Part shown: in pieces, positions 15,672-24,063 of the stretch | How positions within the stretch are numbered: the stretch's first letter is position 1 | How the letters are laid out: each line of letters opens with the position of its first letter | Source: Mortierella sp. BCC40632 | Taxonomy: Eukaryota; Mortierellomycota; Mortierellomycetes; Mortierellales; Mortierellaceae | NCBI GenBank assembly: GCA_011634665.1 | Contig: WAEK01000048.1 | Span: 1 to 34,999 of the forward strand | Reading direction: 5' to 3' | DNA: 34,999 bases | Notes under the pieces: generated by a model | The model's database searches: none | Told to the model about the DNA's origin: nothing | Seen by the model: only the letters and a program-made list of their open reading frames with translations | Translations under genes and position numbers: made by a program

Positions 15672-16412
15672 TTAATAAAAGGTAATACAGATTCTAAAAG
15701 GTTCCGGAGGTAAATACACAGATTTTTGTGAATTTAAACTACTATTTAATTCATTAATATAGTAGGCTTCTAGAATTTTTATGTCTCGCATAGTGAACTT
15801 CTGATTATCCAAATAAATAAGAGTTAATTGGATGTTTTCAAACCCATAGTCGGCTAAAAATTGAACTCCTCTTCTAAAATCTAAAAACAAATATTTTTTT
15901 TCAAAATAACTAAGTACTCTTTCAACACTATTAGAAGAAGATCCTACTAAACAAACCCCTGAAGGGAGGTAAGTCCAAATATACACGACTCTATTACCTT
16001 TACATACTTCTTTGATTAATTTTCTATTATTAAAAGGGTCTTTAATAATTTCGTAATTTAAAGTGTATTTTAAAGGTAAAGGTAACCGGTTATTTTCATT
16101 CTTAGCCCAAGAAGGTCCAAAAGGGCTTCTTTCGATTCCATTATCTTTAACCCATAAAGGTTCATAATTAGGTTTTCCTCTTCCTTTATATAAATCTTCA
16201 TAAGGTCTAGATTCTGCAGAATTTAAAGTTTTCCTGTTGGAGTCACTTGAATGATTTTTGGATCCCTTTCCTTGAGAGCAGCAAGATGTACTAAAGAATC
16301 TTTTTGATGATATAACATTTGATCTTAAATTATTTGAGTGTTTCAAGAATTTAGTAGCCCCCCTATGTGAGGACTGAAGCTCTGCGAAGAGTATCCACAA
16401 TAAGATTAACAT
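15672..16412 (-). CDS. Divergent GIY-YIG homing endonuclease
   Basis: This 246-residue ORF has a long leader (with KRFFSTSCCSQGKG and PSWAKNENNRLPLP, typical of intron ORF leaders) and then a divergent GIY-YIG domain from about residue 140: VVYIWTYLPSGVCLVGSSSN, the arginine in VERVLSYF, and YGFENIQLTLIYLD. The expected catalytic glutamate may be in ILEAYYINEL. The usual DNA-binding tail is missing, and the ORF ends at PPEPFRICITFY. It resembles the remnant at 19035-19450 (YIWKSLNDEILYVGHS) more than the NUMOD3 group. It follows immediately on the S segment of the core at 16446. Confidence 0.75.
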   Translation of the reverse strand: MLILLWILFAELQSSHRGATKFLKHSNNLRSNVISSKRFFSTSCCSQGKGSKNHSSDSNRKTLNSAESRPYEDLYKGRGKPNYEPLWVKDNGIERSPFGPSWAKNENNRLPLPLKYTLNYEIIKDPFNNRKLIKEVCKGNRVVYIWTYLPSGVCLVGSSSNSVERVLSYFEKKYLFLDFRRGVQFLADYGFENIQLTLIYLDNQKFTMRDIKILEAYYINELNSSLNSQKSVYLPPEPFRICITFY

Positions 16413-16445
16413 ACAATTTTTTATTATTCATTAATTTTCATTAAT

Positions 16446-16735
16446 GTTTGGACTATATCTTTACCCTTAAAATTAAAATTATTTTAGTAGGGTATCTCAC
16501 GTGTAGTCTCTGAGGATCCTACTAAATAAAAGTGTTTAATGCATTTCATAAAGAAAGCCCTTTTATTTTTGGTTTCCTGCTGATTGCCTAATCCTTTAAA
16601 ATGTTACTGTATCCTGCCGCTTTTCATTTAAGAAAACATGCAGTACTAGCCCCCGCAGGGGGCTGGTACCGCCCCCTGCGGGGGCAGTACTAGTTTTAAA
16701 AGCTATTAAGGTGTTCCAGCAGATAGTGAAAAGAA
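16446..16735 (-). other. Complete group I core within cox1 intron 1
   Basis: P TCTGCTGGAACACCTT (about 16729-16714), Q GGCAATCAGCAGGAAACC (about 16591-16574), R CCTCAGAGACTACACGTGAG (about 16516-16497) and S GTAAAGATATAGTCC (about 16460-16446) are all present on the minus strand with normal P7 pairing. A GC-rich double hairpin is inserted between P and Q. The same P-Q block occurs in diverged form at 18755-18880. Confidence 0.8.
16640..16693. mobile_element. Double-hairpin GC element with 10-bp target duplication
   Basis: GCAGTACTAG stands at 16640-16649 and again at 16684-16693. The 34 nt between them, with the adjoining base, form two perfect hairpins, GCCCCCGCAGGGGGC and GCCCCCTGCGGGGGC, separated by TGGTACC. 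The homologous core at 18755-18880 has a single GCAATACTAG and no insert, which shows that the element was gained. This is a textbook double-hairpin element layout. Confidence 0.85.
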
Positions 16736-16759
16736 AGTAATATATTACTATACTACCCG

Positions 16760-17060
16760 GCCATGCCTAATTATTTATTCATTATTATCGTTTGTAAACA
16801 ATATAATGACAATAATTTATCTCAGAACAGTGTTTATAAATTTATTTCTCCCATGAATCCTTTTTAGAAATTTCAAATGAAAGTTAAAAAGAGATGGGCT
16901 ACCCTACTCCTCCCTCCCACTATTATGTGGTACTTTGCCCGTGAATTGATTTATTAACCTGTCTGAAAATATATATTATTCAATATTAGAATTTAGATAA
17001 GAAAATTTCCATTTACCTCGATAATACCCATTTACCTCGATAATATCCATCGTAATGCAA
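16760..17060. other. Gene-free stretch with 19-bp tandem repeat
   Basis: CCATTTACCTCGATAATA occurs at 17009-17026 and 17028-17045 (period 19), followed by a partial TCCATCG. The remainder, including GGCCATGCCTAATTATTTAT (about 16761-16780, also near 18922), is intron sequence 5' of the P segment. I see no ORF. Confidence 0.6.
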
Positions 17061-17061
17061 C

Positions 17062-17915
17062 TTAGCTATACGATAACATATATTGTTTTTTATACAATTT
17101 ATTTTCATCTATATAATTAAATAATGTACGTTTACTACACTTATAATATTCTGCTGCTTCTGTTATATTATTAAAAGATTTAAATAATATTTTTTCTTTT
17201 GAAACGGGATCAAAAGTATATACAAATATCTTTTTACTCATTTTAGCCAAAGTTTCAGCAGAATGCGTTCGACCATAAAAAGGATTACTTTCACCAGTTT
17301 TACCGAACATTGGATTATTCTCACCTTTTCTATCAATGCTTTTCTGGGCTTCACTCATTTTAGCTTTAGTATCGGCAGAAAGAGATTTTCCTTTATGAAC
17401 TTCACTAATTTTTATTAAAGTTTGCTCAGAATGAGTATGACCATAAAATGGATTTTTTTCCCCAGATAGGGATTCACTCAGTTTTTCTTTAGTTTCTTCA
17501 GTATGAATATAACCTAACAAAAGAACCTGCCACCTTTAATATATTATATGTATTTGGTTTATCAAACGAAAAGATAAGATCCAGAATAATATTGCTCACG
17601 TTCCAAAATAAATTTACGTGAATCACCTAAAAAGATAATTTTTGAAACATCTATATATTCAAGGATTGATAAAAGAAAATGCTGAATAACCATGTTCTAG
17701 TAAAAAGCATTATATATATAAAAATTTCCTTTTTATTAGAAAGATAAGGTATAGATAAATATTTACTTAATCGAAAAGATAAATCAAATGCAGAACCAAT
17801 ATAAATTGTATTTGTTTCCTTATGCTTCCACATATAAATCCCAGCTTTTCCTTTAAGGTCAGATAGAATCCGTGATTTATCTATTTCTACATTATTATAA
17901 ATTATAACCGGATTT
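17062..17915 (-). pseudogene. GIY-YIG HEG with NUMOD3 repeats, frameshifted
   Basis: The C-terminal 152 codons (17520-17062) are open and encode NUMOD3 repeats (SGEKNPFYGHTHSEQT, GENNPMFGKTGESNPFYGRT) and a NUMOD1-like end (FNNITEAAEYYKCSKRTLF). Upstream, the catalytic part is split over three frames: KGKAGIYMWKHKETNTIYIG (about 17860-17800), then SAFDLSFRLSKYL, then FSLSILEYIDVSK and ILEREQYY. At least three indels are needed. Some may be sequencing errors. Confidence 0.75.
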
Positions 17916-18324
17916 ACCTTTTAAATCTTCTTTATTTATTTTTTGCATTTCTACTAAATGTAAAGAACCTATAAAAACTCAATTGAAAAAAAAAAAAAAA
18001 AAATGGTTGTATCCGTTTTATGGCTAAAAAAAAAAAAAATGATTGTAATATATTGTTGTAATTTGTCATCCTATTGTTTTTTAATTTGAGCTGAAACGGT
18101 TTGGCTCTCCGTAAATAACCACGATCAAGCCAAAAGGCTTGGTGGACCGACAATTAATATTGTTCCTTATTGTTTCCAGAACGTCTGTATTGGTGACTCA
18201 GCTAACGTCCGCTTTATACTTTTTATTGAGCTCATTTATTATGAGGTAAAAAGGGAAAGACTATCAAAATCCCTATTTCAAAATTAAGATTTAGACAAAT
18301 TATTAAAAATAAAAATGTATCTGT

Positions 18325-18565
18325 TTCTTTGTCAGACTCGGTTTCCTTCGGTTAGGCTGTCCGCTATCTCTAAACTTAAGGCTCTTAAAATTACAATCAA
18401 AAATTCAGGCTGTATAATATGAAGAAAGCAGGGTTAAACTGCGATCAAACATAAAACAAAGGTTCAGCCAGGTTATTAACATAAATACAGTTTCACGGGT
18501 AGATTTTTTGATTTTATCTCTTTAGAGAGGGGTTCGGTTATTTTTCAAAATTCATAGGGATTAAT
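18325..18565 (-). pseudogene. rnl: Large-subunit rRNA (rnl) fragment inside cox1 intron 1
   Basis: On the minus strand, CCGAAGGAAACCGAGTCT (about 18353-18334) matches the strongly conserved 23S rRNA segment CCGAAGGGAAACCGAGTCT. Upstream of it, GAACCCCTCTCTAAAGAGAT and CCCGTGAAACTGTAT have the order and approximate spacing of the E. coli GAACCCCGGCGAGGGGAG and CCTGAAACCGTGTA segments. I made this comparison from memory. Only about 240 nt (domain II side) are recognisable, so this is a fragment and not the gene. The 18060-18320 continuation does not match LSU rRNA in a way I can see. Confidence 0.5.
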
Positions 18566-18754
18566 CTAGAAAAAAAGATGATTTAATACCACGCTCAACT
18601 CAAAGTTCTGCTAAAAAATTATTAAAAAGAATAAATTAATGGACATAAAAAGGGTAATGGTCATAAAAAGGTAATTATAAAAAAAACTAATAAATAAATA
18701 AAAAAAGCGGCCTTTTTCAATGGATAGAAAGTCTATCAATCAGCACTCTTTTAG

Positions 18755-18880
18755 TAGTTCCCTGCGGATTGTCTAATTTTTTGAATTGTTTACTGTATTC
18801 TGCCGCTTTTCGTATACCTATAAGTTCCGAAAGTCTGCAATACTAGTATCAAAAACTTAAAGATGTTCCCGCATATAGTG
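18755..18880 (-). other. Truncated second copy of the intron 1 P-Q core
   Basis: TATATGCGGGAACATCTTTA and, 100 nt on, AGACAATCCGCAGGGAAC (minus strand) match P and Q of the core at 16446-16735, including the intervening GCGGCAGAATACAGTA-type stretch. No R or S follows; instead AT-rich DNA leads into the rnl-like fragment. It is a duplicated 5' half of a group I core. Confidence 0.7.
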
Positions 18881-19034
18881 AAAAAAAAAAAAAAAAAAAT
18901 AAAAGTATTTCTACTTTACACGGCCATGCCTATTAATATGTTCAATATTAATAATATATTATCATCAAAAAGGAATAACAACAAATATTTATAAAGATAA
19001 ATAACAATAAAAAGATAAATAAGAATAAAAAAAA

Positions 19035-19450
19035 GATTAAATAATAAAAAATATGGGTTCATGAGACCCAGAACCACTAGCTATCAAATCCACATTTAAT
19101 TTTGGATTTAAAAGTATCTATAAAATGTTGTTCTAATTTAATTAATTCTTCTAAACTAGTAGAATTATCTACAATATAAATTGTTAAATTTATTTCAGTA
19201 AAACCGTATTTATTAAGATATCTAAGGACTCTTCGAGCTTTTAGTCTTAAGAATTGAAGACATAAAATAAGAGCTTATTCGATTATATAAATTGATTGAA
19301 TGCCCTACATATAATATTTCGTCATTTAATGATTTCCATATATAAATACCTTTTTGTTTTTAGTAAATTTTAGTATAGTATCCCTGTTGTTGTAAGGATC
19401 TTTTTACTTCAATTTTAGTAAAATCAGAATTTAAATTCTTTTTTTATTAT
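19035..19450 (-). pseudogene. GIY-YIG HEG remnant behind cox1 exon 1
   Basis: The minus strand encodes KGIYIWKSLNDEILYVGHSI then NLYNRISSYFM (GIY, YVG and the conserved arginine), then, after a frame change, RVLRYLNKYGFTEINLTIYI, then LEELIKLEQHFIDTF with the catalytic glutamate, ending near GSGSHEP. This is the common fungal intron GIY-YIG group with HSINLYNRISSYF. The C-terminal DNA-binding part is lost. It is the probable original HEG of intron 1. Confidence 0.7.
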
Positions 19451-19475
19451 CTGATCCCCGGGGGTTTTTTTTTAT

Positions 19476-19545
19476 TTTTATCGTTATCTAAATCTTTATC
19501 GCTATCTGAATTTTTAGCGTTATCTAAATCTTTATCATTACTAAT
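19476..19545. repeat. 18-bp imperfect tandem repeat
   Basis: Units of the form TTATCGTTATCTAAATCT repeat about three times. In the HEG frame they encode an acidic linker (NDKDLDNAKNSDSDKDLDND) between the exon 1 side and the GIY-YIG domain. Confidence 0.6.
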
Positions 19546-19576
19546 ATTAATATAAGTATGATATTTATTTATTCTA

Positions 19577-20040
<464 letters not shown>

Positions 20041-20059
20041 TATAAAAAATAAAAAGTGG

Positions 20060-20750
20060 TTGGGGTTTTATTAATTTTTGTTTTATGCTAAATATTAGTA
20101 AAAAAAAAAAAATTGGGGCCAGAATATTAATGGAGCCAGACTTTTGATTTACCTTTATGTGCTGGGCTTCACTTAAAAGGAATTCCTTTTTCTTTGAACC
20201 CATTATAGCTCGAGATTCAGGGAGAATGAGTCCTACCAAACATGGGATTATTCTCCCCTTTGGTTAAAAAGCACTTCGAAGAGCTTTTGAATTCCTCAGA
20301 CTTAGTACTCCCTCTATTTATAGTACTTAACCCTTCTATACGTTCTAATAAATTGGGATCATTAATTTTAATTTTTACGTATTAATTCTTTTAGTTTCTT
20401 CTGAATGTTCAAAACCTAAAAAAAATTACCAGCAATTCTTAGTATATTATAAAATGGGTAAGTAAGAGAATCTAAATAAAATTGCTCTCTTGCAATTAAA
20501 TTCTCTAAATTACAATATTCTAATATAAATAAAAAGAAAAATTTTTGATGTTTATGTTTTATAATAGCCTTATGTATAAGATGATTAGCACTAGCTAGTT
20601 CCTTAGAACTATAATATCTAGCCAATCTATTTCTAAGATCCTTAGCTGAACCAATATAATACTTCTCGTTAGTAGTATTTAACCATAAATATATCCCAGA
20701 TTGCCCTTTATTATCTTTATAAATATTATTTTTTTAGACTCTTCACTATT
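20060..20750 (-). pseudogene. Decayed GIY-YIG HEG upstream of cox1
   Basis: Across several frames the minus strand gives KGQSGIYLWLNTTNEKYYIG (about 20705-20645), RNRLARYYSSKELASANHLI, FILEYCNLENLIAREQFYLD (catalytic glutamate in REQF) and LRIAGNFF, then NUMOD3-like debris (GENNPMFG, PESRAIMGSKK) down to about 20100. At least four indels are needed. The 20760-20935 stretch is its poorly preserved upstream part and holds no other gene. Confidence 0.65.
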
Positions 20751-20935
20751 TATATACTCTTTAGCAGGTTTATTTGTGATTAGCCATTTAATAATATCTA
20801 CATCTAATCAGGTAAATTTTTATTATCATTATCTTCTAAATTTTCTATAGTTTCTTTTTTCTTAATGAAGGAAACACATGGTAATTACGAGATTGTGACT
20901 TGTTAAACGACCCATTACTAATTTTTGAAATAGAA

Positions 20936-21222
20936 AGGGGGGTGTTTGGATTATTTCTCCTTGTTAGCATAATTTAAAAGCACCTGATCGATATTCGTAC
21001 AGAAAACCGATAGTCAGTACAAGTACAAAAAAAGAATAGTAGAACCCAAAAAAACCGTAATTTGCGATAGAATTCATCGATACCGCAGCCGGGAAAAAAA
21101 GTAACACTTCTAAATCGAAAAAATAAGGAAAAATAGACCCACCACTAAATAAAAATGAACAGAAATTTTTTTTGCCGTGCTTGCAGAACAGGGGAAAAAC
21201 CTTTTTATATAATAAGGATTAC
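20936..21222 (-). pseudogene. nad3: Second, divergent copy of the nad3 3' part
   Basis: Aligned by eye to native nad3 (23690-23930): the codons for QARQK, the HFYLVG region, FDLEVLLF, SMNSIANYGF and YANKE recur with frequent third-position changes and several indels (for example CGATACCGCAGCCGG against CGATACAGCAGCTGG). It ends in AACACCCCCC at the same place as the native gene. The 5' half of nad3 is absent. HEGs fill the 2.4 kb between the two copies. The region 21230-21410 upstream has a GC patch (CCCGGCCGGCG) and no gene. Confidence 0.75.
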
Positions 21223-21410
21223 TTATATATCTTAATTAGTAATTACTAGAATCTTTATTAAGCCCGGCCGGCGTTTGGCTCCCACAGTTAATATCTATTA
21301 ATATAAACATTTAGAAAAGAAAGGCGGGACGGACCGGATCGTAATTTAATATTTTTTCTAGGTTTTAATCGAAGAAAATCAACAGCTGACTGGGAAAGGA
21401 ACTATGAGGG

Positions 21411-21440
21411 GCCCAGTGGGGTGTTAACTGATTTTATAGC
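21411..21440 (-). repeat. HEG 3' boundary motif
   Basis: In gene orientation this reads AGTTAACACCCCACTGGGC, 50 nt after the stop of the HEG at 21491. The flank ATCAGTTAACACCC is shared with 7005-7025. Confidence 0.5.
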
Positions 21441-21490
21441 CAATTGACCTCAAACAAATTAAATACTGAGAAATAAAAAAGTTTGATATA

Positions 21491-21990
21491 TTAAGAAGGT
21501 GAATTATTGTTATTACTAGTATTATCTAAAGAATTATCATTACTTAATAAATATATATCTTTAAAAGTTTTTTGACTTTTAAGATATCTTCTTATTGTAC
21601 TAGGATTAACTTCAAAATATGATGCTGCAGTAATAATAGAAGGGAAAGTTTTTATTAATTTAATGCTCTCCTTATCTATTAAATACTGATAAACAGGGGT
21701 TAAAATAGATTTATTGATTCCTGAATCTTTAATATTATAAATTTCTTGTTCAGGATTTTTATTAATACTTGTAATAAGAAACCATTCATTACCTAATAAT
21801 ATCCCAGAATCTACATATTTTTTAATAGTTTTTTTATCTAATTTAAAGTATAAAGCAGTTATATTTAATGAAGGAAAAGAATTAATTAATTCTTTTTTAT
21901 CTTTAGACAATTGATAAATAGTTTTATTTAAGGAAGTTTTTTTAGATTTAATTAATGCTTCTAAATAATCTGATCCTCCGTGTTCATTAC
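21491..21990 (-). pseudogene. C-terminal part of a HEG with NUMOD1-like repeats
   Basis: From about 21985 the frame reads GGSDYLEALIKSKKTSLNKT then IYQLSKDKKELINSFPS. Two or three repeats of the NUMOD1/IENR1 type follow (LNITALYFKLDKKTIKKYVD; IITAASYFEVNPSTIRRYLK), a DNA-binding helix-turn-helix. The last 139 codons are open. No nuclease domain precedes it; instead a GC run and the 3' end of another GIY-YIG HEG do. Its own N-terminus was presumably separated by that insertion. Confidence 0.65.
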
Positions 21991-22004
21991 AGGAGGGGGG
22001 GGGG

Positions 22005-22032
22005 CCAGTGGGATGTTAGACTAGGAGTCTAA
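22005..22032 (-). repeat. HEG 3' boundary motif with hairpin
   Basis: TTAGACT and AGTCTAA form a hairpin beside the variant AACATCCCACTGG (gene orientation). The arrangement is very like 1489-1520, where the hairpin arms are GTTAGAC and GTCTAAC. The GIY-YIG stop at 22074 is 42 nt upstream, and the NUMOD1 ORF resumes just beyond. Confidence 0.5.
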
Positions 22033-22073
22033 TATATAACAAGACTACAGCAATAGTATATTTAGAACCCCTA

Positions 22074-22845
22074 CTATTTTTCCTTAATAATTAAGGTTGC
22101 TGATAAAATCCATTTGTTCTGAAATAGTTTATTATTTTTAACATATCTCATGATAGTTGTATGGTCACAATTAAATTCCTCAGCGGCTTTCCTTGCTGAA
22201 GTAAAAGTATTAATAAGTGTTGAACCATCCGAAGAATAAACATAAATAGATGTACCTTTAGCTATACTTATTTTATCTAAAGTTTTAACAGAATGAGTTT
22301 TTCCAAACATTGGATTTTTCTCACCTGTTCTATCAATACCATACATTGAATGATTCTCACCAGAATTAGCTTTACTAATTTTATCTTTCGCTTCGTTAGT
22401 ATGTCGTGTTCCTAAGCGAGATCCTGCTACCTTTAAGATATTATAAATATTTGGTTTAGTCTCCTTAAAAATGATATCAAGATAGTACTGTTCTCGTTCC
22501 AAAATTAGTTTACGGGCATCTTCTTTTGATAAATTAGAGACATCAACGTATTCAAGAATTGATAAAGAAAACATAGAAAGGCCATGGAGTAATAAAGCGT
22601 TATATATATAAGAATATGTATGACGACTTAAACTACTTTTAGAAAAATACATATTAAATCTATTAGATAAATCCATTGCAGAACCTATATAAATTTTCTC
22701 CGATTCTTTATGCTTCCACATATAAATACCAGTTTTCTGTTTAGAATCAACTAAAATTTTTAACTTGTCTGTTTCAGCATTTGAATATGTTATTATAGGA
22801 ATAAAAAGAATAAATAATAATAGAATCAGGATAAAAAGATCAAAA
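22074..22845 (-). CDS. GIY-YIG homing endonuclease with NUMOD3 and NUMOD1 modules
   Basis: The open frame reaches up to about 22845 if a non-ATG start is allowed (LFILILLLFILFIPIITYSN, then AETDKLKILVDSK), as in its paralogues. The first internal ATG would cut into GIYMW at 22721 and is unlikely. Features in order are GIYMWKHKESEKIYIGSAMD, the arginine of SNRFNMYF, EREQYYLDII, LKVAGSRLGTRH, two NUMOD3 repeats, and FTSARKAAEEFNCDHTTIMR. The frame is intact throughout, so this is probably an active-type HEG. The next 200 nt upstream (22850-23060) show no gene. Confidence 0.85.
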
Positions 22846-23069
22846 AGATATTATATGTAAAAAATATAAGAAAAAAAATGAAAGCAAGGCCTTTAATCAT
22901 ATTGGCCGTTAATCGTAACCCTAAGCTATATGCTCTCGCCTTATATGAAAAAAAATTGAACAAATAAAATAACATAATAGTTGAAAATAAAAAATTAGCA
23001 TATATATAATAATAGAAATTGTACTTGTCATTATATATTTTACAACGGACATAGCCAGTTTAGATAATA

Positions 23070-23600
23070 ATTTAGTAGATCTTTAATTTGGATATCTCGC
23101 TATGCGTCCGTCCAAAAAAAGGGTTATTCTCGCCTAAAACAGATAAACTAATTTGAGCTCGTACTTCATCTGAATGTTGAACTTTACCATCAATTGAATA
23201 TTTTTAGATTATAGTAGGGTTTTAAAACATAATAATTCTCACGATTAGCTAATTCTGCTATAGGCACTATCTCTAAGACTGCTATTTCAAAGGATTTCCA
23301 ACCATGTTTATTAATTGCATTATAAAATAAAGGAACTGAAGAATTACCAGAATTAATAGAATGAATAAAAGCCCATTTATGAGTTAGTAATCTTTTTAGA
23401 TAAAAGAGACTGCGCTACCTACATAACATTTCCAAAGGTTCTTTAATTAATCTAAAAATATAAATTCCATTAATTTCCTTGAACTCATTAGAATAATTAA
23501 TAGAATTACCATTCTCATCTAAACAATACCACTTAGAAACTGGTTTCAGATTTAACCAGTAATCCTTAAGTAAACCATTATTTGATGCAGAACTAAAAAT
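23070..23600 (-). pseudogene. GIY-YIG HEG directly downstream of nad3, frameshifted
   Basis: The minus strand reads YWLNLKPVSKWYCLDENGNS, then EINGIYIFRLIKEPLE, then (new frame) CYVGSAVSF-like, HKWAFIHSINSGNSSVPLFY, NAINKHGWKSFEIAVLEIVP and ANRENYYVLKPYYNLK, where the glutamate before NYY is the catalytic one. It then runs into a NUMOD3 start (RAQISLSVLGENNPFFG). This is a different GIY-YIG subfamily from the EREQYYLD group. At least two indels are needed. Confidence 0.65.
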
Positions 23601-23627
23601 TTCTAATATTATATTTACTATTTGTAT

Positions 23628-24063
23628 TTATAAATATTGATTTATTATTCTTAGAAGACATATTATTATGAATAAAAAGACTGAGCTGGGGGTGTTTAGA
23701 TTGTTTTCTTTGTTAGCGTAGTTAAGAGCTCCTGAGCAGTACTCATAAATAAACCCGATTGTCAGTACAACTAAAAAGAATAAAAAAATCCAAAAACCGT
23801 AATTTGCGATAGAATTCATCGATACAGCAGCTGGGGAAAAAAGTAATACCTCTAAATCGAAAACTAGGAATAAAATCCCAACCAAGTAAAAGTGAATAGA
23901 AATTTCTGTCTAGCTTGGTCGATCGGAGTGAACCCGCATTCGAAAGTAGTTAATTTTTTCTTCGTTTGGTTTTGAAGCAGAAAAAGAATAAATTAAGAAC
24001 AAAAAGAAAAGGGCAATTACAATTACCAGTACTAAAAAAAAATAAAAATAAAAATGAATTCAT
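23628..24063 (-). CDS. nad3: NADH dehydrogenase subunit 3 (frame corrections needed)
   Basis: Nad3 is a small membrane subunit of complex I. The ATG at 24063-24061 begins MNSFLFLFF. After a shift in a T9 run the frame reads LVLVIVIALFFLFLIYSFSA then SKPNEEKINYF, then ECGFTPIDQARQKF, and after a second shift VGILFLVFDLEVLLFSPAAV to YEYCSGALNYANKEN. The conserved ECGF and FDLEV leave no doubt about identity. The last codons (NTPSSVFLFIII to the stop at 23628) extend past the usual C-terminus and may be read-through into flanking HEG DNA. The start overlaps the nad2 stop by one base (TAATG). Confidence 0.85.

Noticed and set aside
17932..18153. Minus-strand frame starting MSVHQAFWLDRGYL
   Set aside because: It needs a TTG start, runs into poly-F from A-runs, and follows the rnl-like fragment. 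No recognisable domain.
18060..18560. Group II intron domain V, suggested by GAGCC...GGTTC-like sequence
   Set aside because: The characteristic domain V hairpin (GAGC...GAAA...GTTC with AGC triad spacing) is not present, and no reverse transcriptase is encoded in the window.
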